Origin: Flavobacteriaceae bacterium
GTDB taxonomy: Bacteria; Bacteroidota; Bacteroidia; Flavobacteriales; Flavobacteriaceae
NCBI GenBank assembly: GCA_023700885.1
Contig: JAMPYA010000126.1
Coordinates: forward strand, 1-6,642
DNA length: 6,642 nt
Reading direction: 5' to 3'
How positions within the stretch are numbered: position 1 is the stretch's first letter; each line of letters opens with the position of its first letter. Positions 1 to 6,128 of the stretch are shown in pieces. Below the pieces are notes generated by a model. It ran no database searches. It was given only the letters and a program-made list of their open reading frames with translations, and was not told the origin of the DNA. The position numbers and the translations under genes are program-made.

Positions 1-1507
1 AATCGCGGTCGTGTGAAACTAAAATTAAAGTTCCGTCAAAGTTTTTTAAGGCATCTTTTATAATATCTTTTGTTTTCATATCTAAATGATTGGTAGGCTC
101 ATCTAATATCAACACATTTACGGGTTCTAACAACAATTTAATCATGGCTAAACGAGTTCTTTCGCCCCCAGATAAAACTTTAACTTTTTTAGTGGTATCA
201 TCACCACTAAACATAAAGGCGCCTAATAAATTTTTAATTTGAGTACGAATATCACCAACAGCAATTTGATCGATGGTTTCAAAAACCGTTAAATTTTCAT
301 CTAATAATGAAGCTTGATTTTGCGCAAAATAGCCAATCTTTACATTATGTCCAATTTCAAGTTTTCCTTGAAAATCAATTTCGCCCATAATAGCTTTAAT
401 CATAGTAGATTTTCCTTCGCCATTTTTACCTACAAATGCTACTTTTTGTCCGCGTTCAATAACCATATTAGCATCTTTAAATACTACGTGATTGTCATAT
501 TTTTTAGATAAATCGGTAACAACTACCGGGTATTGTCCGCTTCTGACTGAGGGAGGAAATTTTAATCTTAAAGCAGAATTATCAACTTCATCTACTTCTA
601 CAATAGTCAGTTTTTCAAGCATTCTAACGCGTGATTGTACCTGATTGGTTTTAGAATAAGTGCCTTTAAATCGTTCAATAAAATCTTGGTTTTCAGCAAT
701 CATTTTTTGCTGCTCCTCATAGGCTTTTTGTTGATGAATTCGGCGATCTTTTCTCAACTCTAAATAATGAGAATACTTAGCTTTATAATCGTAAATTCTG
801 CCCATAGTTACTTCTATGGTTCGATTGGTGATATTATCTACAAAAGCTCTATCGTGAGAAATTACGATGACAGCTTTAGCCGAATTGACTAAAAAATCCT
901 CCAACCATTGAATACTCTCAATATCGATGTGATTGGTAGGCTCATCCAATAATATTAAATCGGGTTTTTTTAATAAAATTTTAGCTAATTCTATACGCAT
1001 TCTCCATCCACCAGAAAATTCTGAAGTAGGTCTGTTAAAATCTTCTCTTTCAAAACCTAAACCTTTTAGTACTTTTTCAACTTCGGCTTCAAAATTAATT
1101 TCTTCAATAGCATAAAATTTTTCACTCAAGGCAGATACTTCTTCAATGAGTTTCATATATGCATCGCTCTCATAATCAGTTCTTATAGTAAGCTGTTCAT
1201 TGATTTCATCAATTTCAGCTTTCATTTTAAAAATATCTGCAAAAGCTTTTGAGGTTTCTTCAAAAACGGTGGCTTTATCTTTTGTTAATAGATGTTGAGG
1301 TAAATAAGCTATAACGGCATCTTTTGGAACTGATATATTGCCGCTTGAAGGCTTATTGACTCCGGCAATTATTTTTAATAAGGTTGATTTTCCGGCACCA
1401 TTTTTACCCATTAAGGCAATTTTATCATTTTCATTAATTGCAAAAGAAACATCACTAAATAAAGTTGTGCCACCAAATTGTACCGAAAGATCGTTAACTG
1501 TAATCAT
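1..1507 (-). CDS. ABC-F family ATPase (ribosome-associated type), 3' end cut off
   Basis: A soluble protein with two ABC ATPase domains and no membrane segments. ABC-F proteins bind the ribosome, usually at the E site, and act as translation factors or antibiotic-protection factors. Translating the minus strand gives 502 codons. Domain 1 has Walker A GKNGAGKST (34-42), signature FSGGW (164-168), Walker B with LLDEPTNH (Glu189) and switch ISHD (216-219). An inter-domain linker at about 230-310 is charged and helical, ending in SRVRMLEKL, as is typical of ABC-F. Domain 2 has Walker A GKNGEGKST (360-368), signature LSGGER (445-450), Walker B LILDEPTNHLD (466-476, Glu470) and VSHD (497-500). All catalytic residues are intact. 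The start is fixed by an in-frame TAG directly before the ATG at 1507. The reading frame leaves the window at base 2 without a stop, so the C-terminal end after the second H-switch is missing. The E. coli relatives are EttA, Uup, YheS and YbiT; which subgroup this belongs to, and whether it confers resistance, cannot be decided here. A housekeeping role is the more likely. Confidence 0.95.
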   Translation of the reverse strand, partial: MITVNDLSVQFGGTTLFSDVSFAINENDKIALMGKNGAGKSTLLKIIAGVNKPSSGNISVPKDAVIAYLPQHLLTKDKATVFEETSKAFADIFKMKAEIDEINEQLTIRTDYESDAYMKLIEEVSALSEKFYAIEEINFEAEVEKVLKGLGFEREDFNRPTSEFSGGWRMRIELAKILLKKPDLILLDEPTNHIDIESIQWLEDFLVNSAKAVIVISHDRAFVDNITNRTIEVTMGRIYDYKAKYSHYLELRKDRRIHQQKAYEEQQKMIAENQDFIERFKGTYSKTNQVQSRVRMLEKLTIVEVDEVDNSALRLKFPPSVRSGQYPVVVTDLSKKYDNHVVFKDANMVIERGQKVAFVGKNGEGKSTMIKAIMGEIDFQGKLEIGHNVKIGYFAQNQASLLDENLTVFETIDQIAVGDIRTQIKNLLGAFMFSGDDTTKKVKVLSGGERTRLAMIKLLLEPVNVLILDEPTNHLDMKTKDIIKDALKNFDGTLILVSHDRD

Positions 1508-1536
1508 CTAAAAGTTCTTATATTTTTTAAAAGGTG

Positions 1537-1544
1537 CAAATATA
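1537..1544 (-). promoter_or_regulatory. Bacteroidota-type -7 promoter element for the ABC-F gene
   Basis: Read on the minus strand, this is TATATTTG, an exact match to the TAnnTTTG -7 consensus of the Bacteroidota primary sigma factor. It lies 29 bases before the ATG at 1507, so transcription would begin near 1530 and leave a leader of about 20-25 bases. No clear TTG -33 element is visible at the usual distance upstream (around 1560-1570), which lowers confidence. No Shine-Dalgarno site precedes the ATG, as is common in this phylum. Confidence 0.5.
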
Positions 1545-1948
1545 GTTATTTATCAGAAAGAGAATTGGTATGAAAGTAAATTTAGTGAAAAGCCAAAAGC
1601 TGAATGTTATAGATATAATAAGTCCAATTATTATTTCTATTCCTTATACTATAAAAAAAAACAATGGCCTAAAAGGAAAAGATAACTAGGGGAAAGGTTC
1701 CTACACAAAAAATCCATAACGGATAATAACTATTTTAATGTCGGAAAGTTTCTCTCTTCTAAGGTCTCTACTTTTAGACCATTTTAATGGGAAAAATATT
1801 TATAAAATTATTTTAAAATCAATTGATTGAAATAAAAATTAGCATAAATTAGGTGGGAATTATTCGCAATTTAATTATTTTAATTAATATAATTATTTCT
1901 TAATGAAAATTTTATGCTTTATTTATAAAGGAAAAACTTTGTTATATT

Positions 1949-1955
1949 TACTTTG
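1949..1955 (+). promoter_or_regulatory. Possible -7 element for the DUF1028 gene
   Basis: TACTTTG resembles the TAnnTTTG consensus of Bacteroidota promoters but has one base fewer between TA and TTTG. It lies 22 bases before the ATG at 1978, a plausible distance for a short leader. No convincing -33 TTG was found at the expected spacing upstream, so this is a weak candidate resting on position and partial match only. Confidence 0.25.
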
Positions 1956-1977
1956 AATAATTTTTTAATAATCAATA

Positions 1978-2970
1978 ATGAAAAAATACTTTTTAATACT
2001 GATAAATCTAGTAATTTTCTCTCATTCATCAATCGGACAACAGGTATATAATAAAGAAAATCCACTGGCTCATACTTATTCTATAGTTGCTAGAGATTCT
2101 GTAACTGGAGAAATGGGCGTTGCGGTACAGTCGCATTGGTTTTCGGTTGGAAGTATAGTGGCATGGGGTAAAGCAGGCGTTGGAGTAGTGGCAACGCAGT
2201 CATTTGTTAATCCATCATTTGGGCCAAGAGGTCTGAGTTTGTTAGAAAATGGTTTGTCACCACAAATGGCTGTTGAATCATTGTTGAAATTAGATGAAGG
2301 GAGCGCTGTAAGACAGTTAGCTATTCTCAATGTAAAAGGAGATGTATTTGCTTATACCGGAAGTAATTGTATTGATTATGCGGGACATATTACTGGTAAA
2401 AATTTTTCAGTGCAAGCCAATTTAATGGAAAAGCCCACCGTTTGGCAGGCTATGGCAAAAGCATTTGAAAATTCAAAAGGAAGTTTGGCTGAAAGAATGT
2501 TAATTGCAATGGAAGCTGCCGAAAGTGAAGGAGGAGATATACGAGGAAAACAATCAGCCGCTATTTTAGTTGTAAAAGCAAAAAGCATTGGAAATATGTG
2601 GGAAGATAAAGTGGTCGATTTAAGAATTGATGATCATGAAAATCCTTTGAGTGAGATGAGAAGATTGCTCAATATTCATACAGCTTATGATTATATGAAT
2701 AGAGGTGATGTGGCTGTTGAAATGAATGATTTTAAATTGGCTAAAGAGCTATATCAAAAAGCGCAAGAATTAAATCCCGATAATTTGGAAATGAAATTTT
2801 GGTATGCCGTTACATTAGCTAATAATGGAAATATAAAAGAAACAAATACACTTTTAGAAGAAATTTTTAAGAAAAATAAAAATTGGCAAATGTTGTTACC
2901 CCGATTGGTAAAATCTAAATTATTAAGCGTTTCAGAGCAACAATTAAAATTGTTCATGGAGCTTAAATAA
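1978..2970 (+). CDS. Exported DUF1028 (Ntn-hydrolase-like) protein with C-terminal TPR-like tail
   Basis: A 330-residue protein. Residues 1-20 form a Sec signal peptide (KK, then a hydrophobic core) with likely cleavage at SIG-QQ, so the mature protein should be periplasmic or secreted. Residues 31-215 or so match DUF1028, a family with an Ntn-hydrolase-like fold and no firmly established reaction. Matching blocks are HTYSIVARD (32-40), GEMGVAVQSHWFSVG (44-58), AGVGVVATQ (66-74), CIDYAGHITGKNFSVQ (131-146) and GDIRGKQSAAILVV (186-199). Thr33 sits where family members have the start of their core strand and could be the nucleophile, but it would need processing to become N-terminal, which is not shown. 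Residues 235-303 look like two TPR-type helix pairs (DFKLAKELYQKAQELNPDN, then a less regular repeat), suggesting a protein-binding tail. The start is supported by the signal peptide directly after it. It appears monocistronic: 467 bases separate it from its divergent neighbour and 159 from the next gene. Substrate unknown. Confidence 0.88.
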   Translation: MKKYFLILINLVIFSHSSIGQQVYNKENPLAHTYSIVARDSVTGEMGVAVQSHWFSVGSIVAWGKAGVGVVATQSFVNPSFGPRGLSLLENGLSPQMAVESLLKLDEGSAVRQLAILNVKGDVFAYTGSNCIDYAGHITGKNFSVQANLMEKPTVWQAMAKAFENSKGSLAERMLIAMEAAESEGGDIRGKQSAAILVVKAKSIGNMWEDKVVDLRIDDHENPLSEMRRLLNIHTAYDYMNRGDVAVEMNDFKLAKELYQKAQELNPDNLEMKFWYAVTLANNGNIKETNTLLEEIFKKNKNWQMLLPRLVKSKLLSVSEQQLKLFMELK

Positions 2971-3022
2971 TACAATTTTCTGTAACTTTAACTTTAAAAA
3001 AAATTATAAAAGAAATAAATGA

Positions 3023-3071
3023 AACGCCCATAACAATTTTATTTGACAACAGAGAATTAATTATGGGCGTT
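3023..3071. repeat. 11-bp perfect inverted repeat in the spacer after the DUF1028 gene
   Basis: AACGCCCATAA at 3023-3033 is exactly complementary to TTATGGGCGTT at 3061-3071. Inside the loop, AATT at 3035-3038 can pair with AATT at 3055-3058, leaving a hairpin with a small internal bulge and a 16-base terminal loop. The arms are much richer in G and C than the surrounding spacer, so they stand out. No T-run follows the right arm, so it is not a standard intrinsic terminator. It may be a folded mRNA 3' end, a remnant of a small inverted-repeat element, or an operator for the gene at 3130; the sequence does not decide. Confidence 0.65.
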
Positions 3072-3095
3072 CCATCTGATAAATAAAATTTATAG

Positions 3096-3109
3096 TGAGC
3101 TTGTCGAAC
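3096..3109 (+). repeat. Fragment resembling a dispersed Bacteroidota intergenic repeat
   Basis: TGAGCTTGTCGAAC matches, from memory, the core of a short dispersed intergenic sequence seen in many Bacteroidota genomes (TGAGCTTGTCGAA and its complement TTCGACAAGCTCA). Only this core remains, in an AT-rich spacer 20 bases before the next start codon. Neither copy number nor family was checked, and 14 bases is short, so this is a suggestion. The sequence is GC-rich relative to its surroundings, which agrees with an inserted or acquired unit. Confidence 0.4.
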
Positions 3110-3129
3110 TAAAAAATAAATAGCAACGA

Positions 3130-3579
3130 ATGAAAAAGTATTTAATATTAAAAATTATCCTCGGATTGATAATTGGAATTCAATTCATAAGACCTCATAA
3201 AAATATTGCAAATCAACCCGAATATAGTGATATTGTTAATGATGTAAACATGACCATAGAGGTTAAAGAAATATTAAATATTTCTTGTGTAGATTGTCAT
3301 TCAAATAATACAAATTATCCTTGGTATAATAATATTGCGCCTATTTCCTGGATTATTGCCAATCACGTTAATGAGGGTAAGAAACATCTTAATTTTTCTG
3401 AATGGCTAAAATATAATGAGAATCAAAAAGTTCATTTATTAGGGGATATAAAAGTTGTATTAGAAGAAAATAAAATGCCCTTAAAATCTTATTTATTGAT
3501 GCATGATGAGGGAGAAATTACGCATCAAGAAAGACAATATCTGTTAGAATGGATTGCTTTAGAAAAATTAAAAAATTAA
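3130..3579 (+). CDS. Haem-binding domain protein with single CxxCH motif, membrane-anchored
   Basis: A 149-residue protein. Residues 4-20 form a hydrophobic segment after KK, acting as a signal anchor or signal peptide; no good cleavage site or lipobox is seen, so an inner-membrane anchor with a periplasmic domain is most likely. CVDCH (53-57) is a c-type haem attachment motif, followed by SNNTNYPWYNNIAPISW (58-74) and NHVNEGKKHLNFSEW (78-92). These blocks are typical of the Haem_bd family, small proteins common in Bacteroidota that probably bind one covalent haem. Met116 in the ENKMP stretch is a candidate distal ligand by analogy with small c-type cytochromes; this is inference. The electron donor and acceptor are unknown. 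The gene stops 5 bases before the MORN-repeat gene, so the two are probably co-transcribed. No Shine-Dalgarno site is present; the upstream region is A-rich. Length is normal for the family and nothing looks broken. Confidence 0.88.
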   Translation: MKKYLILKIILGLIIGIQFIRPHKNIANQPEYSDIVNDVNMTIEVKEILNISCVDCHSNNTNYPWYNNIAPISWIIANHVNEGKKHLNFSEWLKYNENQKVHLLGDIKVVLEENKMPLKSYLLMHDEGEITHQERQYLLEWIALEKLKN

Positions 3580-3584
3580 TAAGC

Positions 3585-4262
3585 ATGCACAAATTAATGT
3601 TGTTATTGAGTTTATTATGGATAAGTGAAATGATGATGGCTCAAGAAACTATGAATCAGTTAGACGAAAAAGGAAATCGTCATGGTAAATGGATGAAATA
3701 CTATGAAAACGGTTCGTTGAGATATCAAGGTGAATTTTCTCATGGCAAAGAAATTGGTGTGTTTAAGTTCTTTACTGAAAAAAATGCTAAAACTCCCGAT
3801 TTTACAAAAGAATATAATTCTCAAACAAATCTCGTAAAAGTAAATTTTTATTATCCAGATGGTAAATTAAAAAGTGAAGGTCAGATGAAAGATAAAAACA
3901 GAATTGGCCTTTGGATTTATTACTTCAGTGATGGCAAAACAAAACTATCCGAAGAAACTTATTTAAATGGATTGTTATCTGGCGATTATAAAATATTTTA
4001 TATAAATGGTAAAATGACTGAGTGGTCTATTTATAAAAATGGAGTATTACATGGTCTTAGTAAACGCTATACAGAAGAGGGCGTTTTAGTAGAAGAAATT
4101 AATTATGCTGACGGAAAATTGAATGGTGAAGTTAAGTATTATAGTAATAGCGGTGTGTTAATACTTAAAGGTCAGTATATAAATGATATGAGTGTTGGCG
4201 CATGGGAATCCTATGAAAATGGGAAATTAAAAGATGTTACCTATCCCAATAAAAAACAATAA
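3585..4262 (+). CDS. Exported MORN/YwqK-type repeat protein
   Basis: A 225-residue protein built largely of MORN_2-type repeats, often labelled 'YwqK family antitoxin' in automatic annotation. An upstream in-frame ATG at 3549 would add 12 residues and overlap the previous gene by 31 bases. I prefer the ATG at 3585 because it directly precedes a signal peptide (MHKLMLLLSLLWISEMMMA, likely cleavage before Gln20) and leaves a 5-base gap after the previous stop. Repeats of about 20-24 residues run from 31 to about 220, with cores such as HGKWMKYYENGSLRYQGEF (33-51), IGLWIYYFSDGKTKLSEE (107-124), HGLSKRYTEEGVLVEEINY (156-174) and VGAWESYENGKLKD (204-217). The stretch at 55-85 is less regular. MORN_2 proteins form extended beta-hairpin sheets; those with signal peptides in Bacteroidota have no known biochemical role. 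Despite the common label there is no toxin partner here. The protein probably acts in the periplasm or at the outer surface, on the same transcript as the haem-binding protein. Confidence 0.85.
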   Translation: MHKLMLLLSLLWISEMMMAQETMNQLDEKGNRHGKWMKYYENGSLRYQGEFSHGKEIGVFKFFTEKNAKTPDFTKEYNSQTNLVKVNFYYPDGKLKSEGQMKDKNRIGLWIYYFSDGKTKLSEETYLNGLLSGDYKIFYINGKMTEWSIYKNGVLHGLSKRYTEEGVLVEEINYADGKLNGEVKYYSNSGVLILKGQYINDMSVGAWESYENGKLKDVTYPNKKQ

Positions 4263-4337
4263 TAGCATCCATTTGATATTCCAAAAGTAAATTTTTTCTG
4301 AGATTTTAATTTTTAAAAAGCAAATAATCTTTGGAAA

Positions 4338-4389
4338 AACAATTTAACTATTAAATGTTGCAATACTCTAAAATGTAGGTTAAATTGTT
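4338..4389. repeat. 11-bp perfect inverted repeat before the sulfurtransferase gene
   Basis: AACAATTTAAC at 4338-4348 is exactly complementary to GTTAAATTGTT at 4379-4389, with a 30-base loop. It lies 76 bases after the MORN gene and 73 before the sulfurtransferase start. The arms are AT-rich, so chance pairing is more credible than for the repeat at 3023-3071, and no T-run follows to suggest an intrinsic terminator. It could be a protein-binding site or an mRNA 3' structure. Confidence 0.45.
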
Positions 4390-4462
4390 GAAATCTAAAC
4401 ATCGATATACTCCATTTATTAAGTATATTGCGGCGCAATTCATATAAAATTTATCAAATAGC

Positions 4463-5317
4463 ATGAGTAAGCCCATTTCTCCTATTATTTCAGCTAAAGA
4501 GCTCATAGAGTTAATGAAAGTTGAAAATTTGGTTATTGTAGATGCTACTACAAAAATCTTTGATAAAAAGGAACAAAGATTTATTAAAGGAGCTTTATTT
4601 GTGAATTTAGATACCCAACTTTCTTATATTAAAAAGGATTTATCAAAAGGAGGAAGACATCCCTTGCCAACAATGAAACAGTTTGCAAATACCTTAAATA
4701 ATCTTGGAATTACTAAAGAAAGTCATGTTGTTATTTATGATTATGTTAATGGCGCTAGCGCTGCAGCTAGGTTTTGGTGGATGTTAAAATTTGTTGGACA
4801 TAAAAAGGTTCAGGTTTTAAATGGTGGATTTCAAGAAGCGCTCAAAAACGGAATTCCTATAAGTACAACCCAGAGTGTTCCTAAAGAAACATCAAATTAC
4901 AAACTTGGTAAATGGAAGTGGCCTAAAGTTAATTTAAAGGAAGTTGAAATTGCCACAGCAAATAAGGACCAATTAATTATAGACGTTAGAGATGCTTATC
5001 GATATGATGGAATATCAGAACCAATTGATTTAATTGCAGGTCATATACCCAATGTCATAAATGTTCCTTTTTCAAATAATAATGATGTTAACAGATTGTT
5101 TAAATCGGCAGAATCTTTAAAAGAATTTTATAAAAATATCTTTGGAACCATCGAAACCTCTAATGGTATAGTGCATTGCGGATCCGGTGTTAATGCTTGT
5201 CAAACCATTTTGGCGATGGCTTATGCCGGATTAAAAATTCCAAAACTTTATGTAGGTTCATGGAGCGAATGGTCTAGAAACAATAAACCTATGATATTAG
5301 AAAACAAAAATAGTTAA
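4463..5317 (+). CDS. Two-domain sulfurtransferase (3-mercaptopyruvate/thiosulfate type rhodanese)
   Basis: A 284-residue protein, normal length for tandem-rhodanese sulfurtransferases and without a signal peptide, so cytoplasmic. The N-terminal rhodanese-like domain (about 8-130) carries the conserved blocks IKGALFVNLD (41-50), GGRHPLP (63-69), VVIYDYVNGASAAARFWWML (89-108) and VQVLNGGF (116-123); it has no active-site cysteine, as usual. The C-terminal domain (about 160-276) has IIDVRDAYRYDG (172-183), EPIDLIAGHIPNVINVPF (186-203) and the active loop CGSGVNA, with Cys239 as the expected persulfide-forming residue, then LYVGSWSEW (262-270). The CGSGV loop resembles 3-mercaptopyruvate sulfurtransferases (E. 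coli SseA type) more than thiosulfate rhodaneses, whose loops are more basic; Asn replaces the usual Thr after CGSGV. The enzyme would move sulfane sulfur from mercaptopyruvate or thiosulfate to cyanide, thiols or thioredoxin. Seven bases separate it from the TSUP permease gene, so a shared transcript and linked sulfur function are likely. The true donor is not settled by sequence. Confidence 0.93.
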   Translation: MSKPISPIISAKELIELMKVENLVIVDATTKIFDKKEQRFIKGALFVNLDTQLSYIKKDLSKGGRHPLPTMKQFANTLNNLGITKESHVVIYDYVNGASAAARFWWMLKFVGHKKVQVLNGGFQEALKNGIPISTTQSVPKETSNYKLGKWKWPKVNLKEVEIATANKDQLIIDVRDAYRYDGISEPIDLIAGHIPNVINVPFSNNNDVNRLFKSAESLKEFYKNIFGTIETSNGIVHCGSGVNACQTILAMAYAGLKIPKLYVGSWSEWSRNNKPMILENKNS

Positions 5318-5324
5318 TTACTAT

Positions 5325-6128
5325 ATGGAGTTTTTAACTATACTCACAGAATATGGATTTTTTACCATTATTTCCTTAGCTCTTTTTTCATTTTTAGCAG
5401 GTTTTATTGATGCTGTTGTTGGTGGTGGTGGATTGATACAGCTTCCAGCACTTTTAATTAATTTTCCAAAAACACCTTTGCCAACTTTATTTGGAACCAA
5501 CAAAATTGCTGCTTTAGCAGGAACTAGTATTGCTGCAATTCATTATTCTAAACGAATAAAATTTAACTATAAATTATTAATTGCTATAGCTTTAAGTGCA
5601 GGTTTAGCTTCCTTTATAGGAGCTAAATTGGTGAGTCATATTAATGTAAATACCTTAAAACCCTTAATTTTATTTATATTAATAGCAATGGCTATCTATA
5701 CATTTATTAAAAAGGATTTAGGTTCGGTACAAACCAAAAACTTAAGTTTTAAAAAACAACTTATTTTTGGAATACTCATTGGTTTTGGAGTTGGCTTTTA
5801 TGATGGTTTCTTTGGACCGGGAACAGGAAGTTTTTTAGTGTTGGGATTTGTTGTAGTACTGGGTTTTCAATTTTTAGAGGCATCAGCCTATTCAAAAGTT
5901 ATAAATTGTATGACCAATATATCTGCTTTATTCGTTTTTGTGAGTCAAGGAAATTATTTATTGGAATTAGCAATTATAATGGCTTTAAGTAATATTTCAG
6001 GCAATTTAATCGGAACAAGTATGGCTTTAAAAAAAGGAGATCAGTTCATTAGAAAAATATTTTTATTGGTAGTAGTACTTATGATAGGTAGATATGGTTA
6101 TGATATTTTTATGCAATACAATTCTTAA
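5325..6128 (+). CDS. TSUP (TauE/SafE) family permease
   Basis: A 267-residue inner-membrane protein with about eight hydrophobic segments (roughly 12-30, 32-46, 83-103, 110-128, 145-165, 168-183, 190-207, 211-235, 243-262; borders approximate). The two internally related family signatures are both present: AGFIDAVVGGGGLIQLPALL (25-44) in the first half and GFYDGFFGPGTGSFLVLGFV (157-176) in the second, each with the acidic residue followed by a glycine-rich turn. A cytoplasmic-looking basic, polar loop at about 129-144 joins the halves. Family members carry sulfite, sulfoacetate, taurine-derived or other organosulfur anions, though many have no proven substrate; overall it resembles the YfcA-type branch. 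The start at 5325 lies 7 bases after the upstream stop, and the first segment begins soon after it. The neighbouring sulfurtransferase makes a sulfur compound the likely cargo (sulfite or thiosulfate, import or export undecided). The protein appears complete. Confidence 0.9.
   Translation: MEFLTILTEYGFFTIISLALFSFLAGFIDAVVGGGGLIQLPALLINFPKTPLPTLFGTNKIAALAGTSIAAIHYSKRIKFNYKLLIAIALSAGLASFIGAKLVSHINVNTLKPLILFILIAMAIYTFIKKDLGSVQTKNLSFKKQLIFGILIGFGVGFYDGFFGPGTGSFLVLGFVVVLGFQFLEASAYSKVINCMTNISALFVFVSQGNYLLELAIIMALSNISGNLIGTSMALKKGDQFIRKIFLLVVVLMIGRYGYDIFMQYNS

Larger units (their letters stand above)
1508..1977. other. AT-rich divergent intergenic region, no gene supported
   Basis: These 470 bases separate the minus-strand ABC-F gene from the plus-strand DUF1028 gene, so promoters for both should lie here. 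A 39-codon ORF (1570-1689) opens with an ATG but has no recognisable domain or good ribosome site, and is probably chance. A small hairpin can form at 1763-1780 (GGTCT, 8-base loop, AGACC), followed by ATTTTA. The word ATTTTAATG occurs twice, at 1732-1740 and 1781-1789. From about 1795 to 1920 the sequence is almost pure A and T, with short AT palindromes. The region is longer than the other spacers here; an unannotated small RNA or a decayed gene is possible but not shown. Confidence 0.6.

Noticed and set aside
314..511. 65-codon plus-strand ORF
   Set aside because: It lies antisense within the ABC-F gene, whose conserved motifs are on the opposite strand, and its translation has no family features.
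933..1115. 60-codon plus-strand ORF
   Set aside because: It is antisense to domain 1 of the ABC-F gene (Walker B and signature region) and is a shadow of that coding sequence.
1570..1689. 39-codon ORF in the divergent spacer
   Set aside because: It has an ATG but no good ribosome site, no family resemblance and ordinary AT-rich spacer composition; chance is the simpler explanation.
2076..2975. Three minus-strand ORFs of 70-84 codons (2076-2330, 2376-2588, 2754-2975)
   Set aside because: All are antisense to the well-supported DUF1028 gene and have no recognisable domains.
3549..3584. Upstream in-frame start for the MORN-repeat gene
   Set aside because: It would overlap the haem-binding gene by 31 bases and put a charged stretch before the signal peptide; the ATG at 3585 gives a proper signal peptide.
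3585..4262. Toxin-antitoxin module suggested by the YwqK 'antitoxin' label
   Set aside because: The protein has an export signal and no toxin gene lies beside it; the label reflects the MORN-repeat family name only.
5321..5503. 60-codon minus-strand ORF
   Set aside because: It is antisense to the start of the TSUP gene, covering its conserved glycine-rich motif.
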